Part shown: positions 17,445-25,080 of the stretch, in pieces
Numbering within the stretch: position 1 is the stretch's first letter
Layout: every line of letters begins with the position of its first letter
DNA from: CAZEHO01 sp964511945
GTDB lineage: Bacteria; Actinomycetota; Acidimicrobiia; Spongiisociales; UBA11373
DNA length: 64,000 nucleotides
Assembly: GCA_964511945.1 (NCBI GenBank)
Contig: CAZEHO010000002.1
Coordinates: 62,001-126,000 of the forward strand
Direction: 5' to 3'
Notes under the pieces: generated by a model
Told to the model about the DNA's origin: nothing
The model's input: only the letters and a program-made list of their open reading frames with translations
The model's database searches: none
Translations under genes and position numbers: made by a program

Positions 17445-18695
17445 TTACCCGTTCTCGACCAGAGGGACCGTCATGCCCCCGTCCATCAGGATCAGGATGC
17501 TGGCGTTCCCACCTTTCTGTTCCAGAGCCGTCTCCACCGCCTCCTGGATGTGGTCGAAGGGGCGGATGAAGATGTCGCGCATCACCTGGGGGTCCATCGA
17601 GGTGACCGCCCAGGTATCGGCGTACACGCTGATCTCGGCCATCTTGGCAGCCTTGTGGTAGCCGAGGACATAGCCATCGTCAATGCGCCGGACCGCATCC
17701 TGGGGTGAGTCCGCCGCCGACAGGAGGTCCATGAACGATTTGGCGCCGGCGCCCTCGCGGCAGATCGACACCAGGATCAGGATCCCTCCGTCTTTCACCG
17801 CGTGTTTGGCGTTGTCGATGCCCTTCTGCGACTGGTAGAGGTTGATGTCACCGGGGGCTTTGACGACCGAGACGACGATATCGGCCTTCTCATCGACCCG
17901 GGCTCCGAACACCTCGTTTGCCAGGTCGATCACCTGGTCGAAGGACTCATGGATGTCCCCGGCAACGCAGGCGTAGACCCGGTGATCCTTGTCCAGCACC
18001 GTGTTGATGGTGAAGACCTCCGTGTCGACGGTGGACAGTGCGTCGACCATGTCCTGATGGACCGGATTGTCGTCGAGATGAAGGGCGCGAGCCTTCGGTG
18101 ACAGGGCCAGCTTGTGATTCTGCTCGATGGTGGAGAAGGCGGCGATGCCGGGTAGGAAGGACTTCCGGCCGCCGGTGTAGCCGGCGAAGTAGTGCGGCTC
18201 CACCGATGAGATGATCAGGATCTTATGAGCCTCGGCACCAAGCCGGTTGACCCGCATCTCCGTACCGTTCTTCGAGGTCCCGAGCAGCACCATGTTCTGG
18301 TCGTCACGAGCGTCATGGGCGTAGATCCGATCCCGGAACCGTTCGTAGTGGACATCCGAGAAGATCTGCCGGTACTCGGCCTCGGTGGGAGCGCGGTGTG
18401 CTCCGGTGGCCACCATGAACGAGGCGTTGCCGGCCGCCAGCAGGTCGGCGATGACATCGAGGACCGCCGCGGTCGGGGTGGGACGGGTGGCGTCGTTGAC
18501 GAGGACCAGGACATCTCGGGCATCTGAGAGGAACGCCTCCAGGCTGTATGAACCCACCGGGTGGTCCATGGCCTCGCGGATGCAGGTGTCCGGATCGGGG
18601 ATCTCGACTTCGTTTGGGGTGATCACGCCGGCGATCAGCCCATCTGGAACCTCGAGTTCCTGGTGGCCGTCACCGTACGGCAGGCTGATCTTCAT
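17445..18695 (-). CDS. larA: LarA-type nickel-pincer racemase (DUF2088)
   Basis: A 416-residue LarA-family enzyme. In this family a nickel-pincer nucleotide bound to a lysine catalyses racemisation or epimerisation of 2-hydroxy acids by hydride transfer. Residues visible: NDATRP at 67-72, His100 (GAHR), His168 (EPHYFAGY), Lys178 (GGRKSFLPG) and His194 (QNHK). These line up with His108, His174, Lys184 and His200 of the Lactobacillus enzyme. The start at ATG 18695 follows GAGAGG. No larB, larC or larE is in the window, so the cofactor must be made elsewhere. Its substrate could be lactate or another hydroxy acid or sugar acid. Confidence 0.88.
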   Translation of the reverse strand: MKISLPYGDGHQELEVPDGLIAGVITPNEVEIPDPDTCIREAMDHPVGSYSLEAFLSDARDVLVLVNDATRPTPTAAVLDVIADLLAAGNASFMVATGAHRAPTEAEYRQIFSDVHYERFRDRIYAHDARDDQNMVLLGTSKNGTEMRVNRLGAEAHKILIISSVEPHYFAGYTGGRKSFLPGIAAFSTIEQNHKLALSPKARALHLDDNPVHQDMVDALSTVDTEVFTINTVLDKDHRVYACVAGDIHESFDQVIDLANEVFGARVDEKADIVVSVVKAPGDINLYQSQKGIDNAKHAVKDGGILILVSICREGAGAKSFMDLLSAADSPQDAVRRIDDGYVLGYHKAAKMAEISVYADTWAVTSMDPQVMRDIFIRPFDHIQEAVETALEQKGGNASILILMDGGMTVPLVENG

Positions 18696-19052
18696 GCGGA
18701 AGCCTCTCGAGTACCTGGTCTGTTCCACCCCTTTTAGTCGGTGTTCGAGCGCTCGGCCAGACGGGGGTGTTGGGCAGTATGACGATTGGCGGAGCCGCCG
18801 TAGCGCAGGCGGTGCACTGATATGGGGTGGTTGGTCAAGTCGCGGGGTGTCGGGTGGCCCGCGGTGGGGTGGGGGGACGCAAACGAAGTATGGGAGCGGC
18901 GGTTGGCCATGCTGATATCGCGGATCGGGACCGCACATCGTGGCTGCGTTGGAACCTGCCTCTGGCTAGCGGCGCGAATTGGTGTCGCGTAGTGCCTGGC
19001 GAGGGTTGTTCCGCTCAATGCTCCCTCCGTCCCCAAGACGGTGTGTTCTTGT
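18696..19052. other. Gene-poor stretch between racemase gene and transposase remnant
   Basis: About 357 bp with no convincing coding frame. The 5' end should hold the racemase promoter. The remainder adjoins the transposase fragment and could be the non-coding end of the same decayed element; I see no terminal inverted repeat. Confidence 0.5.
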
Positions 19053-19172
19053 TCAGTTGAGATGGCTGGTGCCCACTCCCCAGATGAATCCGGCGAGTTC
19101 TCGGGCGACGGCGACAATGGCAACGTTGCGGTTCTTGAGGCAATCCACGACGTTATGCGGACAGGGCCGACC
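19053..19172 (-). pseudogene. C-terminal remnant of a transposase, probably IS110 family
   Basis: The minus strand reads about 38 codons ending in a TGA at 19053-19055. The peptide contains VVDCLKNRNVAIVAVAREL and then AGFIWGVG, very like the C-terminal helix of IS110/IS116/IS902 transposases. The upstream part of the gene is missing, being replaced by the end of the maleylpyruvate isomerase-like gene at 19185. No DEDD or serine active-site region is present, so it is inactive. Confidence 0.6.
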
Positions 19173-19184
19173 ACCCCATCATGA

Positions 19185-19982
19185 CTAGAAGGTCCTGAAC
19201 AGCGATGGGAACTTGAGCGCGAGCCAGGGGCGCCGGCCCCAGGCCAGCAGCTTGCCGGCCAGGATCGGGCCGAGTTGCCTGCTCCGGCCAAAGCCCAACA
19301 GCAGATAGGCGGCGGGGTCGGCAGAGATCCGGCAATCGACCCTCTGGTCGGACGACGGCTCGACCCGGGCGACTCCATCGGTGAACACCACCACCGCGGT
19401 GTCGCCATCGCGAATCCGGAGTTCGAAGCTTGCCGTTAGGCCCCCCGCCTGCCCGGCGTCCACCATGTGGGTCAACAGGGGGATCAGGGCGCCTGCTGTC
19501 GGCGCGGCATGCTCGCGGGTGATCTGCCACGGCAACCCACACGCCCGGGCTATGTCGTGCCCGTGCACCAGTAGTTCGGCGACGGCGACCGCTACCAGTG
19601 TCGAGAGGGGAGTATGCACGCCCCGGAACACCTCAACGGTCGGGTCCCCGCTCACCGCTTCCAGGAAGGACCCGAATCGCTCTCCCGTGGCATCGATCCG
19701 GTCGGCGAGAACCCGCAGATCACGCTCGGGATCTGCCGCCAGCCTGGAGTCGTTGATCTCCGCAACCGCTTCGAGGGACTCCGGCGCCTGCGTTCCCTGT
19801 GCAACTCCCAGGAGGTTCGGTCTGCTCGACGCAACATGAGCAGCAGTCTCACCGACGTTCCATGTGCCGATCGCCGGAACGGTGGCGTCTGGGACCTGCC
19901 GGAGCAGTTCTGTGAATCGGCGCCCCGATCCCTCCAGTGCCTCGCGGTTTGCGGACAGCAGCGTTTCCGATCCCAGGGACAT
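19185..19982 (-). CDS. Maleylpyruvate isomerase N-terminal domain / SCP2-like protein
   Basis: A 265-residue protein from ATG 19982. The N-terminal half is a DinB-like four-helix domain of the mycothiol-dependent maleylpyruvate isomerase type, with candidate metal residues in TWNVGETAAHV and LLVHGHDIARACGL. The C-terminal half resembles the SCP2-like sterol-binding domain of actinobacterial members, including a pocket-like region ending in SADPAAYLLLGFGRS. Many such proteins are generic mycothiol-linked transferases; the exact substrate is unknown. It abuts the transposase scar. Confidence 0.8.
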   Translation of the reverse strand: MSLGSETLLSANREALEGSGRRFTELLRQVPDATVPAIGTWNVGETAAHVASSRPNLLGVAQGTQAPESLEAVAEINDSRLAADPERDLRVLADRIDATGERFGSFLEAVSGDPTVEVFRGVHTPLSTLVAVAVAELLVHGHDIARACGLPWQITREHAAPTAGALIPLLTHMVDAGQAGGLTASFELRIRDGDTAVVVFTDGVARVEPSSDQRVDCRISADPAAYLLLGFGRSRQLGPILAGKLLAWGRRPWLALKFPSLFRTF

Positions 19983-20014
19983 TGCTCCTTCCTTGGGGTG
20001 CTCTCTCCCGTGCC

Positions 20015-20164
20015 TCAGTATGCCCGATTGGGACCGTCGCGTGGTTTGGGAACCGACCGATTCCGTTTTGCAGACCGCAGCATCTCGATGAGCCCACCGA
20101 TCACGACCAGCGCGACGGTGATCACGACCCAGGTGGGAACCGTCACATCGCCCAGGGGGTACAC
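20015..20164 (-). CDS. Small single-pass membrane protein
   Basis: A 49-residue peptide from GTG 20164, which has GGGAGG eight bases upstream. It consists of a short N-terminal segment, one membrane helix (TWVVITVALVVIGGLIEML) and a basic tail. The frame is open further upstream but without a ribosome site. It lies 32 bp upstream of the isomerase-like gene on the same strand and could be cotranscribed. Function unknown. Confidence 0.5.
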   Translation of the reverse strand: MYPLGDVTVPTWVVITVALVVIGGLIEMLRSAKRNRSVPKPRDGPNRAY

Positions 20165-20330
20165 GATGTTTCCCTCCCGGCCCGGGTTCTGCTCTCCATG
20201 CCTCCCCCTCACTCGCCCGGTCACAAGGTACGGCGGAACGGGGCGCCGCGCCATCGCGGATGGCCCTGAGTTCAACCCTGACCCCACCGGTGGAGTGACC
20301 CACCGCGGACTCCACCGGTCGCACGGCGAG

Positions 20331-20564
20331 TCACCGCATGTTGTTGACGATGCTGTTCAGCGTGTCGGTGTACTGCCGCATCAGGTTGGTCGCCTGTTGT
20401 GCCGCCTGGCCGTACTTCTGCATCATGTCCTGCATTTGCTCAGAGCGGAGTTCCTCGGCCCGCGCCGCATTGAACTGGTTCGGGTCCGATTGCCCCATCT
20501 GGGTCATGGACCCGCCCCGCATCTCTAACGCCGATTGCAGGGACCCGGCGAACTGTCCGATCAC
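20331..20564 (-). CDS. Small Gln/Met-rich helical protein
   Basis: A 77-residue frame starting at GTG 20564, or 58 residues from ATG 20507. The C-terminal part (MQDMMQKYGQAAQQATNLMRQYTD) is strongly helical and polar, like a short coiled coil. No family is recognised. Codon use is in keeping with the neighbourhood, but neither start has a convincing ribosome site. Confidence 0.45.
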   Translation of the reverse strand: MIGQFAGSLQSALEMRGGSMTQMGQSDPNQFNAARAEELRSEQMQDMMQKYGQAAQQATNLMRQYTDTLNSIVNNMR

Positions 20565-20715
20565 CGGATCGGGCGAGATCCCGCCCGGCCCATTCCCGCT
20601 TCGGTCGAACGCCCTTGGGTGCAGCCCCAGCAGACCATTCGCTCACATGGACCGCCAGAGGCGAACGCCCTTCACCGTCCGGTAGCCTTCCCAACGCCCG
20701 GTCGAGGAGCACCGC

Positions 20716-20937
20716 ATGCGACGCCGTATGTTCGTGAGCACAATCACCACCATGTTCGTGGCACTGCTCTTCGCCGCTCCCGCCGGCGCCACCACCGTTC
20801 TCGCTGCGGGCGACGACGACTGGCCCGTCTGGGCGATCGTCACGGTCGTCGTCGGTGCCATCGCACTCGTGATCTTCGGCTTCTGGGTGGAAGCCCGGGA
20901 CCGTCGCCGTCGCAACGAGCCGGCCGGGGACGAGTGA
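20716..20937 (+). CDS. Small secreted or membrane-anchored protein
   Basis: A 73-residue protein with a signal peptide (about residues 1-25, ending near AGATT), a short acidic spacer DDDWP, one membrane helix (VWAIVTVVVGAIALVIFGF) and a basic/acidic tail. This is the pattern of small actinobacterial membrane proteins of unknown role. It converges on the dehydrogenase gene, with a shared hairpin between them. Confidence 0.6.
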   Translation: MRRRMFVSTITTMFVALLFAAPAGATTVLAAGDDDWPVWAIVTVVVGAIALVIFGFWVEARDRRRRNEPAGDE

Positions 20938-20943
20938 CGCGAA

Positions 20944-20967
20944 CCGGCCGCCCCGAAAGGCGGCCGG
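20944..20967. terminator. Bidirectional hairpin between convergent genes
   Basis: A 9-bp stem, CCGGCCGCC with GGCGGCCGG, around a CCGAAA loop, 6 bp after one stop and 22 bp before the other. There is no T tract on either side, so it is a plausible but not classical terminator. Confidence 0.6.
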
Positions 20968-20989
20968 AACACACTCGAATCCGATTCGA

Positions 20990-22504
20990 TCAGCTGCGGG
21001 AGATGGTGCCTTCCCAGGTTCCGACCTTGTCGCCGCGCAGGTCGCCTTCGTTGAACCAGTAGCTGGTCACGGTCTTGGTCTCGGTGAAGAACGCGACCCC
21101 GTCGCGACCCATCACATGGAGGTCGCCGTAGAAGCTGTTCTTGTGGCCCGAGAAGGGGAACACCGAGATCGGCACCGGGATCCCGACGTTGACGCCGACC
21201 ATGCCGCCGTCGATGCGACGGGCGAACTCCCGGGCGTGGTGGCCGCTGCGGGTGAAGATCGTCGAGCCGTTGGCGAACTCGCTGGCGTTGATGATCTCGA
21301 CGCCCTCTTCGAAGTTGCTGACCCGCTTCACGTAGAGCACCGGGCCGAACACCTCCTCGCGGCCGCAGGACATCTCTTCGGTCACGTGATCGAACACCGT
21401 GGGTCCCATGAAGAAGCCGTTCTCGAAGCCTTCGACCTTGAGGTCGCGGCCGTCGAGCACCGGCTTGGCACCCTCTTCGATCGACTTGTCGATCCAGTCG
21501 GTCACGAACTCGCGATGCTCCTCGTTGACCAGCGGACCCATCTCGGTGTCCTCTAGGTAGGCGGGACCGATCTTGCGCTGCGACGCCAGTTCGACGATCG
21601 TGTCGACCAGATCATCGGCGATCTCGTCCTCGACCACGATTGCAGGCAGGGCCATGCAGCGTTCGCCGGCGCAGCCGAATGCCGAGTTGATGATCCGCTG
21701 AGCCGTCGCCTTGATCGGGGCATCCCGCAGCACGAGGGCATGGTTCTTCGCTTCGGTGAGGGCCTGGACCCGCTTGCCGGCGGCCGCAGCCGTCTTGTAG
21801 ACGTGCCAGCCGACCGACTTGGAGCCGACGAAGGAAACGCCGCGGACGTCCGGATGCTCCAGCAGGTTCTCGGCCTCGTGGCGGGAGCAGGTCACCAGGT
21901 TGAACACACCGGCGGGCAACCCGGCCTCATGCGCCAGCTGGGCGATGCGCATCGAGGTCTGGGGCACGAACGACGCCGCCTTCATCACCATCGTGTTACC
22001 GGTGGTCACGCACAGGGGCATCATCCATCCCATCGGGATCATTGCCGGGAAGTTCCACGGTGCAATCCCGACGAACACGCCGAGCGGCTCGCGATAGGTC
22101 ACGGTGTCGAATCCGGTGGAGACGTTCATGAGCGAGTCGCCCTGCATCGTCACGGGCAGTGCGCATGCCAGCTCGACGACCTCGATCGCTTTGAGGACGT
22201 CACCGCGGGCCTCCTGATAGGTCTTTCCCATCTCGGTGGCCAGCAGCATCGACAGGTCGTGGAGCTCGGCGTCGAGCTTCTCCTTGAGCCGGAACATCAC
22301 CTGCACCCGCTGGGGGAGGGGAGTATCCCGCCACGCCGGGAACGCCGCCTTGGCTGCCGCCACGGCCTCGTTGACCTCGTCGGCGGTGCAGCGCGGCGCC
22401 TCGGCCATCACCTCGCCGGTGCTGGAGTTGGTGATCTCGTACCACTCGTCGGTCTGGGAGTCGCGCCACTCCCCGTTGACGAAGTACTGCAAACGTTCAG
22501 CCAT
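20990..22504 (-). CDS. mmsA: Methylmalonate-semialdehyde dehydrogenase (CoA-acylating)
   Basis: A 504-residue aldehyde dehydrogenase of the MMSDH class, which converts methylmalonate semialdehyde or malonate semialdehyde to propionyl- or acetyl-CoA with NAD and CoA. The active Cys283 lies in GCAGERCMALPA, and APWNFPAMIPMGW (148-160), EAKNH and FVGSKSVGWHVY are class hallmarks. It has a ribosome site GAAGGGG before ATG 22504. It lies 57 bp after the E1 beta gene and probably forms one transcript with the E1 genes, driven from the region of operator site 2. A role in valine, beta-alanine or inositol breakdown is possible. Confidence 0.9.
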   Translation of the reverse strand: MAERLQYFVNGEWRDSQTDEWYEITNSSTGEVMAEAPRCTADEVNEAVAAAKAAFPAWRDTPLPQRVQVMFRLKEKLDAELHDLSMLLATEMGKTYQEARGDVLKAIEVVELACALPVTMQGDSLMNVSTGFDTVTYREPLGVFVGIAPWNFPAMIPMGWMMPLCVTTGNTMVMKAASFVPQTSMRIAQLAHEAGLPAGVFNLVTCSRHEAENLLEHPDVRGVSFVGSKSVGWHVYKTAAAAGKRVQALTEAKNHALVLRDAPIKATAQRIINSAFGCAGERCMALPAIVVEDEIADDLVDTIVELASQRKIGPAYLEDTEMGPLVNEEHREFVTDWIDKSIEEGAKPVLDGRDLKVEGFENGFFMGPTVFDHVTEEMSCGREEVFGPVLYVKRVSNFEEGVEIINASEFANGSTIFTRSGHHAREFARRIDGGMVGVNVGIPVPISVFPFSGHKNSFYGDLHVMGRDGVAFFTETKTVTSYWFNEGDLRGDKVGTWEGTISRS

Positions 22505-22561
22505 GTCGGGTTGCCCCTTCTATATTCACTCTCTCGAATTTATCTATTGGGCTATAGGTTA

Positions 22562-23533
22562 CTAGGTCAGTTTCAGCACCGCATCGACGACACGCTGCGG
22601 TGACGGGATTGCCAGGTCTTCCAGTTCGGCGGCCGCCGGCAGCGGAATGTGCGGGGTGGTGACCCGGATGACCGGTCCATCGAGATCCCACAGGCACTCC
22701 TCGGCGACGATCGACGAGATCTCGGCGCCCCAGCCGCACAGGCGGGGGTTCTCCTCGACGGTGACTAGCCGGCCCGTCTTCGCCACCGACTCGGTGAACG
22801 CCTGCACATCGAGGGGCACGAGGGTCTTGAGGTCGATGACCTCTGCCGAGATCCCTTGCGCCGCAAGCGTCTCGGCGGCCTCCAGTGCGGTGAGCACCAT
22901 CGCACCGAGGGCCACGATCGTGACGTCGTTGCCCGGGCGGCGGATCGCCGCCACACCCAACTCGTCGATGATCTCGCCGTCGGGCACGTCCTGCTTGGTG
23001 GCGAACAGCTTCTTGTGTTCGAACACGATCACGGGATCTGGATCCCGCACCGCGGCGGCCATCAGCCCGATCACGTCGTGCGGTGTCGAGGGCGCCGCCA
23101 CCTTGAGGCCGGGGATCGCCATTGCCCAGTTCTCCCCGCTCTGGGAGTGCTGGCCTCCGAAGCGGGTTCCGCCGCCGTTGGCGGTACGGATCACCAGCGG
23201 CAGTTCCACCTGCCCGCCGGTCATGTAGCGGGTCTTGGCGATCTGATTGATCACGATGTCCCAGGTCGTTGCCAGGAAATCGCTGAACATCAGCTCGCCG
23301 ATGGGACGCAGGCCGTTCATGGCCGCGCCCATGATCCCGCCCATGATCGCCTCTTCGGAAATCGGGGTGTCCCGCACCCGATCGGGGCCGAAGCGTGCCT
23401 GCAGGCCCTCGGTGGTCTTGAAGACGCCGCCGGCGGCGGCGACGTCCTCGCCGATCATGACGACCCGCTCGTCGCGCTCCATCTCCTGGGCGATCCCGCG
23501 GGCGATAGCTGCGCGGTAGGTCAGTTCCGCCAT
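22562..23533 (-). CDS. 2-Oxoacid (acetoin/pyruvate-type) dehydrogenase E1 beta subunit
   Basis: A 323-residue transketolase-like E1 beta subunit. The start at ATG 23533 follows GGAGG; the frame is open upstream but overlaps the E1 alpha gene. Family motifs are ERVVMIGEDVAAAGGVFKTTEGL, the ThDP-contact region EEAIMGGIMGAAMNGLRPI, and the C-terminal ESVAKTGRLVTVEENP. It overlaps E1 alpha by 13 bp. No E2 or lipoamide dehydrogenase gene is near, so those components must be shared or encoded elsewhere. Confidence 0.88.
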   Translation of the reverse strand: MAELTYRAAIARGIAQEMERDERVVMIGEDVAAAGGVFKTTEGLQARFGPDRVRDTPISEEAIMGGIMGAAMNGLRPIGELMFSDFLATTWDIVINQIAKTRYMTGGQVELPLVIRTANGGGTRFGGQHSQSGENWAMAIPGLKVAAPSTPHDVIGLMAAAVRDPDPVIVFEHKKLFATKQDVPDGEIIDELGVAAIRRPGNDVTIVALGAMVLTALEAAETLAAQGISAEVIDLKTLVPLDVQAFTESVAKTGRLVTVEENPRLCGWGAEISSIVAEECLWDLDGPVIRVTTPHIPLPAAAELEDLAIPSPQRVVDAVLKLT

Positions 23534-24522
23534 TGGGAGCCTCCATCTGCCCAGACGTCGGTCATCATCGTTTCCGGTGGTGGAGGGGGAGCGTCCCTGG
23601 TGGCCTGGGTGGCCTCGTCGATCTCCACCAATGCCAGCCGTTCGATCTCGTCCAGCACCCCCGGCGTGATGCCGGCCGCCTCGAGGCGCGCTCGATACGT
23701 CGGGATCGGATCCTTGTCCATCCACTCGGCGACCTCTTCGTCGGGTCGGTACTTGCCGGGGTCGGCCCGGGAATGGCCCTTGTGGCGGTAGGTCTTGGCC
23801 TCGATCAGTGACGGCCCCGCTCCGGCTCGAGCTCGGGCATAGGCCTCGAGAGCCACCTGGTAGCAGGCGTCGACGTCATTGCCGTCGACGATGATCGACT
23901 CCAGGCCGTAGGCCGACGCACGATCGGCCGCCGGGTGCTCCACCGGGATGACCGCGGAGATCGGGGTGTATTCCATGTAGAGGTTGTTCTCGCACACGAA
24001 GATCACCGGCAGCTTCCACACGGCGGCGAGATTGACCGACTCGTGGAAGGCTCCGATGTTGGTGGTGCCGTCGCCGAAGAACACCACCGATACCTGGCCG
24101 GTGCCCCGATGCGCTGCGGCCCAGCCGGCCCCGACGGCGATCGGGAGATGGGCGCCGACGATTGCATACGACCCCATGGCGCCCTTGGTCACGTCGGTGA
24201 GGTGCATTGATCCGCCCTTGCCGCCGCAGCACCCGTTCTCCTTGCCGGCCAGTTCGCCGAGCAGCGGGGTCATCGGGGCGCCCCGGAGCAACGTGTGGTT
24301 GTGTCCCCGGTAGGTGCAGAACGTCATGTCGTCGGGCTGCATTGCCATCGCAAACCCGGCGGCAATCGCTTCCTGGCCGAGACCGAGGTGGGTGGTTCCC
24401 TTGACGATCCCCTCCATGAACAGGTCGTACGTCCGCTGCTCGAAGTAGCGGGCCCGTACCATGTCGCGGTACAGGGCGAGTCGGGTCGATTGGTCGATCT
24501 CAACCCGCGAATCGTCCATCAC
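23521..24522 (-). CDS. 2-Oxoacid (acetoin/pyruvate-type) dehydrogenase E1 alpha subunit
   Basis: A 333-residue E1 alpha subunit. The thiamine diphosphate motif GDGTTN...ENN spans residues 150-180, and GGKGGSMHLTD near 100-110 is the active loop common to acetoin and pyruvate dehydrogenases. The start at GTG 24522 follows AAAGGAG; ATG 24519 is also possible. It is divergent from the PEP swivel gene across 558 bp containing operator site 2. It oxidatively decarboxylates a 2-oxo acid or cleaves acetoin; sequence alone does not separate these. Confidence 0.88.
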   Translation of the reverse strand: MMDDSRVEIDQSTRLALYRDMVRARYFEQRTYDLFMEGIVKGTTHLGLGQEAIAAGFAMAMQPDDMTFCTYRGHNHTLLRGAPMTPLLGELAGKENGCCGGKGGSMHLTDVTKGAMGSYAIVGAHLPIAVGAGWAAAHRGTGQVSVVFFGDGTTNIGAFHESVNLAAVWKLPVIFVCENNLYMEYTPISAVIPVEHPAADRASAYGLESIIVDGNDVDACYQVALEAYARARAGAGPSLIEAKTYRHKGHSRADPGKYRPDEEVAEWMDKDPIPTYRARLEAAGITPGVLDEIERLALVEIDEATQATRDAPPPPPETMMTDVWADGGSQWRN

Positions 24523-24676
24523 GACGCTCCTTTCTGATCGGGTCGGTCCGGGCGCGCGGTGGTCTCGAAACGGCAGGAATCCAGTGCGGAATGGGCCGAT
24601 TCGCCGGTGACCGGCATGACGGAAACGACCACCCGCGCGCTGGTTCCGAACGCCGCCCGGAAAAGGGGGATCGCAG

Positions 24677-24706
24677 TTGACGGAACCATGGTCACATCCG
24701 TAGTCT
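24677..24706 (+). promoter_or_regulatory. Predicted promoter of the PEP swivel-protein operon
   Basis: TTGACG at 24677-24682, an 18-bp spacer and TAGTCT at 24701-24706, facing the gene at 25081. The operator begins four bases after the -10 box, the same arrangement as at the PPDK-like gene. Confidence 0.55.
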
Positions 24707-24709
24707 ACG

Positions 24710-24725
24710 GGTAATCGATTATCGA
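24710..24725. promoter_or_regulatory. Operator-like palindrome, site 2 (divergent E1 / PEP swivel region)
   Basis: GGTAATCGATTATCGA, with 13 of 14 matches to the consensus GATAATCGATTATC. It sits over the expected transcription start of the rightward promoter and 188 bp from the leftward E1 alpha start, so it could control both directions. Confidence 0.7.
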
Positions 24726-25080
24726 GGATAGTCGCGTGGGCATGTCGAATGACGAGCGAATGCAGTGGATGTCACTCGTTCCGACCGGCCCATGGAACCC
24801 GCCACCGGCACCGCTTCCCAGCGTCGAATCGCCGGCGGGTTCTCCGGTTGTGGGGGGGACCTCATGACCGTGCGCTGTGTGCTCGCGGCCCCGGGTCCCA
24901 CGAGGTCCGAGCATCGGTGGTGTGTCCCCGGCGAGGGGACACCGCCGCCGACGACCGTACCGGCAGCAGCATTGCGAAGGGAGGCATAGGGAGACCTCGA
25001 TCGACGTGCAGGGCGCCGGTACACGGTCGTTCCCGCCGGGGCGGCCCGGCGCAGATTCGTGAGGAAGGAGATTTGCCGAC
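24726..25080 (+). other. Long untranslated leader of the PEP swivel-protein gene
   Basis: About 355 bp between the operator and the ATG at 25081. It contains a perfect hairpin, GTGTCCCC (24922-24929) with GGGGACAC (24935-24942), and a possible 41-codon upstream frame from ATG 24864 preceded by a G run. No known riboswitch class is recognised. A good ribosome site, AGGAAGGAG, precedes the gene. The other half of the divergent gap, 24523-24676, shows only GC-rich imperfect repeats. Confidence 0.4.

Noticed and set aside
24864..24989. A 41-codon gene in the swivel-gene leader
   Set aside because: The product is Pro/Arg-rich without a recognisable pattern; it is mentioned only as a possible upstream frame.
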